Source: an uncultured Desulfovibrio sp. (GTDB lineage Bacteria > Desulfobacterota > Desulfovibrionia > Desulfovibrionales > Desulfovibrionaceae). Taken from it: 64,000 bases of DNA. The stretch covers positions 1-64,000 of the forward strand of contig NZ_CALUWO010000008.1 in the NCBI RefSeq assembly GCF_944324505.1, written 5' to 3'. The position numbers and the translations under genes were made by a program. The stretch's first letter is position 1. Every line of letters begins with the position of its first letter. The notes beneath the pieces are model-generated. The model had not been told where the DNA came from. It ran no database searches and worked only from the letters and a program-made list of their open reading frames with translations. Below are positions 55,121 to 63,058 of the stretch, in pieces.

Positions 55121-57782
55121 CGGCATCCTCCTCCAGGGCCTGGCGGAAGCGCTCGCGCAGCGCCACCAGCTTGGCCCGATTGTCCAGCAGGGTTTCGGCG
55201 CGCTGGCGCTCGCGGGCCACCACCTCGGCCGGGGCGCGGCTCACAAAGCTTTCGTTATGCAGCTTGGCCTGCACGCCGGCCACGTCCTTTTCCAACTTGG
55301 TCAGCTCCTTGTCCAGACGGGCCAGCTCGCCATTGAGGTCCACGGCGCCCTTGAGGGGCACGATAACCTGGCAGCCTTCCACCACGGACGAGGCCGACGC
55401 CTTGGGCGCGGCAAGGTCCGTGCCGATGGTCAGGCTTTCCAGGCGGGCCAGCGTGCTCATCATGGCGCGGCTCTGCTCCAGCAGGGCAGCCTGGGCGGCA
55501 TCGGCGGGATGCAGCAGCAGGCTCACCTTGTGGGCCGGGCTGATGTTCAGCTCGGCCTTGATGGTGCGCACGGCCACGATGACGCCCTGGATAAGCTCCA
55601 TGCGGGCTGCATCGGCGGGGCGCACGCAGGCGGGCCGGGACGCGGGATAGGGTTCCCGCGCAATATCCGTGGCTGCTTCCCCGGCGGGAACAGGCAGGGC
55701 GTTCCAGATTTCGGCCGTCACAAAGGGAATGATGGGATGCAGCAGGAGCAGCAGTTCGCGCAGCACGGTCCAGAGCACGTACTGGGCCACGGGCTTCTGC
55801 GCCGCATCCTGCATGTCGGGCTTGATGAGTTCCAGATACCAGTCGCAGAATTCGTTCCACAGGAACTTGTAGCCCAGCTGCGCCGCATCATTGAAGCGGT
55901 ATTCCTCCAGCGCCACGTCCATATCCTGCTTGACCAGTTCCAGACGGTGCAGAATCCACTGGTGATGCAGCCCCTCCACCGCGGCAAGGTCCACCGGGGC
56001 AGGCGCCGTTTCCGGCAGATTCATGAGGGCAAAGCGGGCCGCATTCCATACCTTGTTGATGAAGTGGCGGTAGCCCTCGATGCGCTCTTCGGACAGGCGG
56101 ATGTCGCGCCCCATGGCCGCAAAGGCCGTCAGGGTAAAGCGCAGGGCATCGCAGCCGTACTTGTCGATCATTTCCAGCGGGTCAATGACATTGCCCGTGG
56201 ACTTGGACATCTTGCGGCCCGTGGCATCGCGCACCAGGGCGTGCAGATAGACATCATGGAAGGGCACCTGCCCCATGAAGTGCTGGCCCATCATCATCAT
56301 GCGGGCCACCCAGAAAAAGATGATGTCAAAGCCGGTGACCAGCACGCTGGTGGGATACCAGCGGGCCAGGTCCTTGGTCTTTTCCGGCCAGCCCATGGTG
56401 GAGAAGGGCCAGAGCGCGGAGGAGAACCAGGTATCCAGCACGTCCTCTTCCTGCGCCAGCTCTGTGCCGCCGCAGCGGGGGCAGGCCGTGGGGTCCTGCT
56501 CGGCCACAATCAGCTCGCCGCAGTGGGCGCAGGTCCAGGCCGGGATGCGATGTCCCCACCAGATCTGCCGGCTGATGCACCAGTCGCGGATATTGTCCAG
56601 CCAGTGATAATAGGTCTTGGCCCAGGATTCGGGCAGAATGCGGGTCAGCGACGGCACGGCGGCGCGGGCGGCCGGGGCCATCTTGGTGGTGGCCACGAAC
56701 CACTGCGTGGACACGTGCGGCTCCACCACCGTGTGGCAGCGGTAGCAGTGGCCCACGGCATGGTCCAGCTCTTCCACGCCCAGCAGGTCGCCGGCGGCCT
56801 CCATGTCGGCCACGATCTTTTCGCGGCAGGCATCCTTGGTCAGGCCGGCATAGGGGCCGGCCTCGGCCTTCATGATGCCATTTTCGTCAATGACCTGCAC
56901 AAATTCCAGATGGTGCTTCTTGCCCAGTGCCCAGTCGTTGTGATCGTGGCAGGGCGTGACCTTGAGGGCGCCGGTGCCGAATTCGCGGTCCACGTAGCTG
57001 TCGGCAATGATGGGGATGCGGCGGCCCAGCACAGGCACAACGGCCGTCTTGCCCACCAGGTGCTGATAGCGTTCGTCGTCGGGGTGCACGCAGATGGCGG
57101 TATCGCCGGGGATGGTTTCCGGGCGGGTGGTGGCGATGACGATCTCGCCGCTGCCGTCTTCCAGGCGATAGCGCACCTTCCACAGCTTGCCCTTGTGCGG
57201 CTCGTGTTCCACCTCGTCATCGGCCAGGGCCGTATGACAGCGCGAGCACCAGTTGATGATGTAGTCGCCCTTGTAGATGAGGCCCTCGTTATAGAGCTGC
57301 ACAAAAACCTTGCGCACGGCCTGCGACAGGCCCTCGTCCATGGTGAAGCGCAGGCGCGTCCAGTCCACGGAGGCGCCGAGGGCGCGAATCTGGTTGAGGA
57401 TGCGGTGCCCGTAGTCCTCGCGCCATTGCCACACGCGCTCGATGAAGGCCTCGCGCCCCAGGTCCTGCCGGGTCTTGCCCTCTTTGGCCAGGGCGCGTTC
57501 CACCACGTTCTGCGTGGCAATGCCCGCATGGTCCGTGCCCGGAATCCAGAGCACATTCTTGCCCTTCTGGCGGGCGTGGCGGCACAGCACGTCAATGAGG
57601 GTCTGATTCAGGGCATGGCCGATGTGCAGCGCGCCGGTCACATTGGGCGGCGGAATGACAATGCAGTAGGGATCACCCGGCGCATCGGGGTCGGGCGTAA
57701 AGGTCTTGTTCTCCTGCCAGTGGGCGCGCCAGCGCTCTTCCACGTCACGGGGCTCATAGCCCTTGGGGAGGGTGTCAGCCAT
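55113..57782 (-). CDS. valS: Valyl-tRNA synthetase
   Basis: An 889-residue class I synthetase. The HIGH motif is in PPNVTGALHIGHALNQT and KMSKS in GRKMSKSTGNVIDP. The editing (CP1) domain has TTRPETIPGDTAICVHP. A C-terminal coiled coil (about 825-889, ending ERFRQALEEDADA) binds tRNA. GGAGA precedes the start. It is divergent from the biotin-ligase-N-like gene with only 38 bases between, so the two promoters must overlap. Confidence 0.98.
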   Translation of the reverse strand: MADTLPKGYEPRDVEERWRAHWQENKTFTPDPDAPGDPYCIVIPPPNVTGALHIGHALNQTLIDVLCRHARQKGKNVLWIPGTDHAGIATQNVVERALAKEGKTRQDLGREAFIERVWQWREDYGHRILNQIRALGASVDWTRLRFTMDEGLSQAVRKVFVQLYNEGLIYKGDYIINWCSRCHTALADDEVEHEPHKGKLWKVRYRLEDGSGEIVIATTRPETIPGDTAICVHPDDERYQHLVGKTAVVPVLGRRIPIIADSYVDREFGTGALKVTPCHDHNDWALGKKHHLEFVQVIDENGIMKAEAGPYAGLTKDACREKIVADMEAAGDLLGVEELDHAVGHCYRCHTVVEPHVSTQWFVATTKMAPAARAAVPSLTRILPESWAKTYYHWLDNIRDWCISRQIWWGHRIPAWTCAHCGELIVAEQDPTACPRCGGTELAQEEDVLDTWFSSALWPFSTMGWPEKTKDLARWYPTSVLVTGFDIIFFWVARMMMMGQHFMGQVPFHDVYLHALVRDATGRKMSKSTGNVIDPLEMIDKYGCDALRFTLTAFAAMGRDIRLSEERIEGYRHFINKVWNAARFALMNLPETAPAPVDLAAVEGLHHQWILHRLELVKQDMDVALEEYRFNDAAQLGYKFLWNEFCDWYLELIKPDMQDAAQKPVAQYVLWTVLRELLLLLHPIIPFVTAEIWNALPVPAGEAATDIAREPYPASRPACVRPADAARMELIQGVIVAVRTIKAELNISPAHKVSLLLHPADAAQAALLEQSRAMMSTLARLESLTIGTDLAAPKASASSVVEGCQVIVPLKGAVDLNGELARLDKELTKLEKDVAGVQAKLHNESFVSRAPAEVVARERQRAETLLDNRAKLVALRERFRQALEEDADA

Positions 57783-57820
57783 CTTGCTTTCTCCATGAAA
57801 GGCGGCAATACTGTCTCGTT

Positions 57821-59275
57821 ATGCAGGCTTCAAACTCCACGATACTCGTCCTCTGGGACGATTCCCACATCTGGGGACTCATGGTCTGGCGCGCCTTGCG
57901 CGCCCTGGGCCTGTCCTGTCGTCTCGTCAAGGGTCAAGACATAGCCAATGGCGGCCTTTTAGGCAAGCCGGGGGCAGGGGGTATGACGCCCCTGCTCATG
58001 GCGCCCGGCGGCAATGCCCGGCTCAAGGCGCAGGCCCTGGGCAGGGAAGGACGCGAAGCCATCCGCACCTATATCCGCCAGGGGGGCCGCTATCTGGGCA
58101 TCTGCGGCGGCGTGGGCCTGGCGCTGAGCCACAGGCGCGAACAGGACGGCCTGCACCTCTGCCCGTGGACACGGGGCAGCTACCCCGAGCGGCAGCAGCA
58201 TCTCATTTCCGGCCATGCCAGCGTGCGGGTACGGGCCTGCTTCGGCCCACAGGCAAGTCCCCTGCCCATCCCGGCCGGCGATCCCCTGCGCCCCCCCCTG
58301 GGCGATGCGGCCTGCGCCCTGATCCCGCCCTACTGGCGCGGCTGCGCCCATGTCCCTGCCGACGACTGCCGGCACTGCACGGCCAGCGTGGCCGGGCAGC
58401 AGCTTCCCGGCCCTCCGGGGGCGGGAGCACTGCCCTCGCTGCCGGTCTGGTGGCCGGGGCGCTTTGCGCCGCAGGCAAAGGACAGCGTCAGCGTGCTGGC
58501 CTGCTACGAGGCTCCGGATGACGACTTCTGGCTGGCCGATCTGCCTGTGCGCCGCATTCCCGATCATGTGTTCGAGGCCTGGCAGGCCCTGTACGGGGTC
58601 AACCTCTCGTCGGATTATCTGGCCGGCCAGCCTGTCATCGTGGCGGGAACGTACGGCCAGGGGCGCTATGTGCTCAGCTATTCCCATCTGGAAACCCCGG
58701 ACAGCCCGGATGCCAACCGCTGGCTGGCCCACCTGCTGCGCGAGCTGGCCGCCCTGGCGCCGCAGCGGGAACTGGTGCCCGCCTGGAACCTTTCCGGCGA
58801 TGCCCCGGCGGCCGACCTCTGGCCCGTCCATGCCCGGCCCCTGCTGCGCCGCGCCCTCACGGCCGTGCGCGAGGTGCTGGACCTGGGCGTGGAACACCAT
58901 CTCTTCTTCCGCCGCGCTCCCTGGCTCTGGGGCTGGAAGTCCGGCCTGCCCGGTGGCACCTGCAACAATCTGTACGCCGCCCTCCATACCCTGGCCGACA
59001 TCGCCCCCTCTCCTGCCGCACTGGACCTCTGGCAGCGCTGCGGGCAGCGCCTGGCCGATCTGGCGGGCCTGTTTCGCGACGGGGCAGAAGGCTACCTGCT
59101 GTCCTGCCGGCTGGCCGATGTCCTGTCTCCCATGGCGCCCGATGTGGTGGACCCGCGCGGCCTGGACAATCAGCGCCAGGCCATTTTCGGCCATCCCATG
59201 CGGGGCGGCGGCCTCATTGAAGAGCTGCTGGTCATGGCCGAAGAACTTATCTACCTGTCACAGGACGCCAACTGA
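57821..59275 (+). CDS. BPL-N (glutamine-amidotransferase-fold) domain protein of unknown function
   Basis: A 484-residue protein. The first 250 residues resemble the class I amidotransferase-like domain found at the N terminus of eukaryotic biotin ligase: ILVLWDDSHIWGLMVWRAL, LLMAPGGNARLKAQAL and YLGICGGVGLAL, whose Cys sits at the nucleophile elbow. PVIVAGTYGQGRYVLSYSHLE lies later in the same domain. The last 200 residues are helical with no recognised family. No biotin ligase catalytic domain is present. The enzyme activity is unknown. Confidence 0.7.
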   Translation: MQASNSTILVLWDDSHIWGLMVWRALRALGLSCRLVKGQDIANGGLLGKPGAGGMTPLLMAPGGNARLKAQALGREGREAIRTYIRQGGRYLGICGGVGLALSHRREQDGLHLCPWTRGSYPERQQHLISGHASVRVRACFGPQASPLPIPAGDPLRPPLGDAACALIPPYWRGCAHVPADDCRHCTASVAGQQLPGPPGAGALPSLPVWWPGRFAPQAKDSVSVLACYEAPDDDFWLADLPVRRIPDHVFEAWQALYGVNLSSDYLAGQPVIVAGTYGQGRYVLSYSHLETPDSPDANRWLAHLLRELAALAPQRELVPAWNLSGDAPAADLWPVHARPLLRRALTAVREVLDLGVEHHLFFRRAPWLWGWKSGLPGGTCNNLYAALHTLADIAPSPAALDLWQRCGQRLADLAGLFRDGAEGYLLSCRLADVLSPMAPDVVDPRGLDNQRQAIFGHPMRGGGLIEELLVMAEELIYLSQDAN

Positions 59276-59727
59276 TACCGTCACCGCCGTCCGCGGCCGC
59301 CCCGGCCATGGACAAGGCGCCGCCTTTGCCGGGCGACTGCCTGCCGCGCATGGTCTCCCTTCCCCAAAAAAATACATCGATGTATATTTTTTATAATATA
59401 CTCATTTTTCACATTTTTTTATTTTAGTCCTCCCCAAAATCCTGCCCACAGCTTCTCCCGGCCACAGGGGCCGCCTGCGTGCCAGCACAGGAAAAACAAA
59501 AAATGTAGATTTACGGACAAAAGCCATAACCATTCAGCATTACTGATTCTTTTTTTTGAGGCTTTCTTCTTTGTCCGCATGAGACACACTGAAAAGTCTC
59601 TTTTCTACATTTTTGTCATAAAACATCCCCTCCTGTCTGACAGCCCGTCTGGCCCCGTGCTGTCTGCCATTTTTTATTTCCTTGAAAATTAGTATGTTAT
59701 AAAAAAATTGTCCTGAACATGTCATGT
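59276..59727. other. AT-rich regulatory island upstream of amtB
   Basis: No gene supported. The region is strikingly AT-rich from about 59365. It holds ATACATCGATGTAT (59372-59385), a perfect 14-base palindrome flanked by A and T runs. It also holds TATAATATA just after, and a long imperfect hairpin whose arms are CGGACAAA (59514) and TTTGTCCG (59570). The palindrome could end the plus-strand BPL-N transcript or serve as an operator. A 61-codon minus-strand frame (59540-59725) has no convincing features. Confidence 0.45.
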
Positions 59728-59743
59728 TGGCACGCTTTGTGCT
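59728..59743 (+). promoter_or_regulatory. Putative sigma-54 promoter of amtB-glnK
   Basis: TGGCACGCTTTGTGCT has GG and GC exactly ten bases apart, which fits the -24/-12 promoter (TGGCAC-N5-TTGC) with one mismatch. It lies about 170 bases before amtB. Sigma-54 with an NtrC-type activator commonly drives ammonium-transport genes. No clear NtrC site was recognised upstream. Confidence 0.6.
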
Positions 59744-59914
59744 TAGGCCTCAGTAACCGTCTGGCTCTGCCAGCGGGGAAGAAGATATGGCGCCAAATCC
59801 TCTTCCAGGTATCTTTTTTCGGGTCAGACAGCCGCCGTGCGTGCCGGAAGACAGTGCTTCCGGGGATACATGCAGGATGGTCGACGACGGCCAATGACCA
59901 TAAAGGAGTTCAGG

Positions 59915-61123
59915 ATGACCCCTGCGGACACGACTTTCATCATCATCTGCGCCGGGCTGGTTATGCTCATGACGCCGGCGCTGGCCCTGTTTTACGGTGG
60001 TCTGGTGCGCTCTCGGAACGTGCTGTCCACACACATGCACAGTTATGCCAGCCTGGGGCTGATTACGGTGCTCTGGGCGCTGGCCGGGTATACGCTGGCC
60101 TTTGGCAATGATGTGGGGGGCCTCATTGGCGACCTGTCCTATCTCTTCCTCAATGGCGTGGAGGGCGTTGCCGCTCCCATGGCTCCCCAGCTGCCGCACA
60201 CGGTGTTCATGGCCTTTCAGTGCATGTTTGCCGTGCTGACCGTGGCGCTCATTTCCGGCGCCTACGCCGAACGTATCCGTTTTTCGGGCATGCTGCTCTT
60301 TTCGGCCCTGTGGTTGTTCTTTGCCTATGCGCCCATGGCGCACTGGGTCTGGGGCGGCGGCTGGATGGCCAAGATGGGCGCCGTGGACTTTGCCGGCGGC
60401 GCGGTAGTGCACATGGCTTCGGCGGCTGCGGCTCTGGCCTGCGCCCAGGCGCTTGGTCCCCGGCTGTCCACTGGTCCTCAGTCCTTCACGCCGCATAATC
60501 TGCCCATGACCCTGCTGGGTGGCGGCATGCTGTGGTTCGGCTGGTTCGGCTTCAACGCGGGCAGCGCCCTTGCTGCCGGCCCCCTGGCCGGACATGCCCT
60601 GCTCACCACGCACCTGGCCACGGCCTGCGGCATCCTGGGCTGGATGCTGGTGGAATGGAAGCGTACCGGCAAGCCCACCAGCCTGGGCGCCATCTCCGGG
60701 GCGCTGGCCGGCCTGGTGGCCATCACCCCCGGTGCGGGCTTTGTGGGGCTGCTGCCTGCCATGATCATCGGTTTTGTTGGTGGTATCGTCTGTTACGGTG
60801 GTGTGCTGCTCAAGAGTCGCTTCGGCTATGATGATGCGCTGGACGTGGTGGGCATCCACGGCGTGGGTGGCACCTGGGGCGCCCTGGCTACGGGTCTCTT
60901 TGCCTGCGCGGCCATCAACAATGTGGACGGCCTGTTCTATGGCAATCCGCGCCAGCTTTGGGTACAGTTTGTCTCCGTTGTGGGAACGTGGGTCTTTGTT
61001 TATGTGGTCAGTCGCATTCTGCTCTTCATCGTTGACAGAACCGTCGGCCTGCGCGTAACGCCCGATGCGGAATACACCGGCCTGGATCTGACCGAACACA
61101 ACGAACGGGGCTACTCGCTGTAA
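59915..61123 (+). CDS. amtB: Ammonium transporter AmtB
   Basis: A 402-residue membrane channel with eleven helices for NH4+/NH3 uptake. MTPALALFYGGLVRSRNVLS, GGAVVHMASAAAAL with the pore-side His, the FGWFGFNAGSAL block and DVVGIHGVGGTWGALATG with the pore His are all typical. It lacks a cleaved N-terminal extension. AAAGGAG precedes the start. A PII gene follows after 14 bases. Confidence 0.97.
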   Translation: MTPADTTFIIICAGLVMLMTPALALFYGGLVRSRNVLSTHMHSYASLGLITVLWALAGYTLAFGNDVGGLIGDLSYLFLNGVEGVAAPMAPQLPHTVFMAFQCMFAVLTVALISGAYAERIRFSGMLLFSALWLFFAYAPMAHWVWGGGWMAKMGAVDFAGGAVVHMASAAAALACAQALGPRLSTGPQSFTPHNLPMTLLGGGMLWFGWFGFNAGSALAAGPLAGHALLTTHLATACGILGWMLVEWKRTGKPTSLGAISGALAGLVAITPGAGFVGLLPAMIIGFVGGIVCYGGVLLKSRFGYDDALDVVGIHGVGGTWGALATGLFACAAINNVDGLFYGNPRQLWVQFVSVVGTWVFVYVVSRILLFIVDRTVGLRVTPDAEYTGLDLTEHNERGYSL

Positions 61124-61137
61124 CCAAGGGAGATATC

Positions 61138-61476
61138 ATGAAGAAGCTGGAAATCATCATCAGGCCCGGCATGTTTGAAAAGGTCAAGAACGAACTTTCC
61201 CATCTGGGCATCCACGGCCTGAATTATTCGGAAATCAGGGGTTTTGGGCGACAGCACGGGCATACGGAAGTGTATCGGGGCACCACCGTGCAGGTGGACT
61301 GCCTGCCCAAGGTCAAGATTGAGCTGGTGGTCCATGACGAAGCCCTGGAAAAGGTGCTCAATGCCGTGGTGGGCACGGCCCGTACCGGCCAGGTGGGCGA
61401 CGGCAAGATCTTCATCAGTGACATCGAGGATGCGGTCCGCATCCGTACCGGAGAACGTGGCAACGAAGCTCTGTAG
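61138..61476 (+). CDS. glnK: PII signal protein (GlnK type) lacking the uridylylation tyrosine
   Basis: A 112-residue trimeric nitrogen-status sensor that docks on AmtB. MKKLEIIIRP, GFGRQHGHTEVYRG, the C-loop GTARTGQVGDGKIF and the end AVRIRTGERGNEAL are standard. In the T-loop the residue equivalent to Tyr51 is Val51 (RGTTVQVDCLPK), while Tyr46 and Lys58 are present. Uridylylation by GlnD at position 51 is therefore not possible. The order amtB-glnK is inverted from the usual glnK-amtB. Confidence 0.95.
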   Translation: MKKLEIIIRPGMFEKVKNELSHLGIHGLNYSEIRGFGRQHGHTEVYRGTTVQVDCLPKVKIELVVHDEALEKVLNAVVGTARTGQVGDGKIFISDIEDAVRIRTGERGNEAL

Positions 61477-61529
61477 GTAACCGGCACGGCGGGGAGCCAC
61501 GCCCCGCCGGCCCCTCCCGCAGCGTAAAT

Positions 61530-61571
61530 CCAGAGGCGCCTGCTTCCTCTCAGGGAAGCAGGCGCCTCTGG
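61530..61571. terminator. Long hairpin between convergent glnK and nspC
   Basis: An 18-bp perfect stem CCAGAGGCGCCTGCTTCC/GGAAGCAGGCGCCTCTGG with a six-base loop. The following T-tract is short on both strands (TTATT). It lies 54 bases after glnK and 48 bases after the nspC stop, so it is the likely shared transcription end. Confidence 0.75.
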
Positions 61572-61618
61572 TTATTGGTACTCAAGGGTGCGCCGACGCG
61601 CTCCACGGGTATCCTGCC

Positions 61619-62830
61619 CTAGGACAGACGGTTGCGGAAATCCTCATAGCCGAAGGCATGCAGCAGGCGGAAATCGCCGCCGGCATCAAGCAGGCCGATG
61701 CCGGGCAGGCGCAGGCCGTTGAAGGTCGTCGTCTTGACCATGCTGTAGATGGCCATGTCGCAAAAGATGAGGCGCTGCCCCACGGCAAGGGGCGCGGCAA
61801 AGCTGTATTCGCCGATGACATCCCCGGCCAGGCAGGACTTGCCCCCCAGGCGGCAGGTCCAGCCCTTTTCGCCGGCCTCGCCCGCCTCTACAAGGCGGTT
61901 GCCCTCCGCCACAAGCACCCGGGGCCGATAGGGCATTTCCAGCACATCGGGCATATGGCAGGCCGCGGAAGTGTCCAGAATGGCAATGGGCATGTCTGCC
62001 TCCACCACATCCAGCACCGTGGCGGTCATCCAGCCCGCATTGAGGGCCACGGCCTCGCCGGGTTCCAGATAAATCTGCGCGCCGTAGGTCTGCTCCATGT
62101 GCGTGATGCAGCGGCAGAGCAGGTCCAGATCATAGTCTTCGCGGGTAATGTGATGCCCGCCGCCGAAGTTGATCCAGCGGCACTGGGCAAGCTGCGCCCC
62201 GAAATGCCGTTCCACGGCCTGCAGCGTGCGCTCCAGCGCGTCCGCGCCCTGTTCGCAGAGGGTATGAAAATGCAGGCCGCTGATGCCCTCCGGCAGGCTG
62301 GCGGGCATGTGACGCGGCCGGATGCCCAGGCGCGAGCCGGGGGAACAGGGATTGTAGATGGCCACCGCCCCTTCCGAGTGTTCGGGATTGATGCGCAGGC
62401 CGCAGGTGATGCGGCGGCCGCTTTCCCTGGCATAGGCCAGCAGGCGCGGCCGGAAATGCGTCCACTGGGCCAGGGAATTGAAGACGATATGATCGGCCAG
62501 CGGCAGAAGTTCCTCCATGTCCGCATCGGACCAGCCCGCGGCAAAGGCATGCACCTCGCCGCCGAATTCCTCCCGGCCGAGGCGGGCCTCGTCCACGGAG
62601 CTGGCGCAGGTGCCGTAGAGCGGGCCGTGTCCGCCGCGGGACGCATCCCGGCTCAGCAGCGGAAAGGTGGCCCAGGCGGCATAGCCCTTGAGGGCCAGCA
62701 GAATGCGGGCATGCGTGCGCTCCTGCACGCTGTTCAGAATGGCGGCATTGGCCAGCAGGCGGGCCTCATCCAGCACAAAGCAGGGGGAAGGGACGCGGGC
62801 CGGATCAAGCAGGGGAAGCAGATGGTTCAT
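61619..62830 (-). CDS. nspC: Carboxynorspermidine/carboxyspermidine decarboxylase
   Basis: A 403-residue PLP enzyme of the alanine-racemase-fold decarboxylase group. It makes norspermidine or spermidine in the alternative polyamine pathway. The PLP lysine is in ILLALKGYA. The family signatures HFHTLCEQ, WINFGGGHHIT, EPGEAVALNAGW and DTSAACHMPDVLEMPYRP are present. It is downstream of the pathway dehydrogenase gene, with a terminator-like hairpin in the 228-base gap. Confidence 0.95.
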   Translation of the reverse strand: MNHLLPLLDPARVPSPCFVLDEARLLANAAILNSVQERTHARILLALKGYAAWATFPLLSRDASRGGHGPLYGTCASSVDEARLGREEFGGEVHAFAAGWSDADMEELLPLADHIVFNSLAQWTHFRPRLLAYARESGRRITCGLRINPEHSEGAVAIYNPCSPGSRLGIRPRHMPASLPEGISGLHFHTLCEQGADALERTLQAVERHFGAQLAQCRWINFGGGHHITREDYDLDLLCRCITHMEQTYGAQIYLEPGEAVALNAGWMTATVLDVVEADMPIAILDTSAACHMPDVLEMPYRPRVLVAEGNRLVEAGEAGEKGWTCRLGGKSCLAGDVIGEYSFAAPLAVGQRLIFCDMAIYSMVKTTTFNGLRLPGIGLLDAGGDFRLLHAFGYEDFRNRLS

Positions 62831-62863
62831 GCGCTGTGCTCACAATGACGGAAAAAGGGGCGG

Positions 62864-62892
62864 AAAAAGGGAGGGGCGCAAGGCCCCTCCCT
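62864..62892 (-). terminator. Terminator-like hairpin between the carboxynorspermidine genes
   Basis: Minus strand AGGGAGGGGC, loop CTTGC, GCCCCTCCCT, then TTTTT, only 34 bases before the nspC start. It follows two other inverted repeats at 62974-62998 (CGCGGAAAA/TTTTCCGCG) and 63029-63057 (GCGTTCTGCC/GGCAGAACGC). It ends the dehydrogenase transcript or works as an attenuator for nspC. Confidence 0.7.
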
Positions 62893-63058
62893 CTGGTGAC
62901 AAGACTGGCGGCAGACCCTGGAGCATTTGCCGTGTGGAACGCTTCACGTTTCACACCATATGGCCTGTCGTTTCGCGGAAAAAACGCGGTTTTCCGCGCG
63001 CTTCTGGCCGGACGGCGCTGTGCCCCTCGCGTTCTGCCTTTTTCAACGGCAGAACGCT

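Noticed and set aside
59540..59725. A 61-codon minus-strand ORF in the AT-rich gap
   Set aside because: No RBS of quality, no similarity I recognise, lysine-rich end expected by chance in AT-rich DNA.
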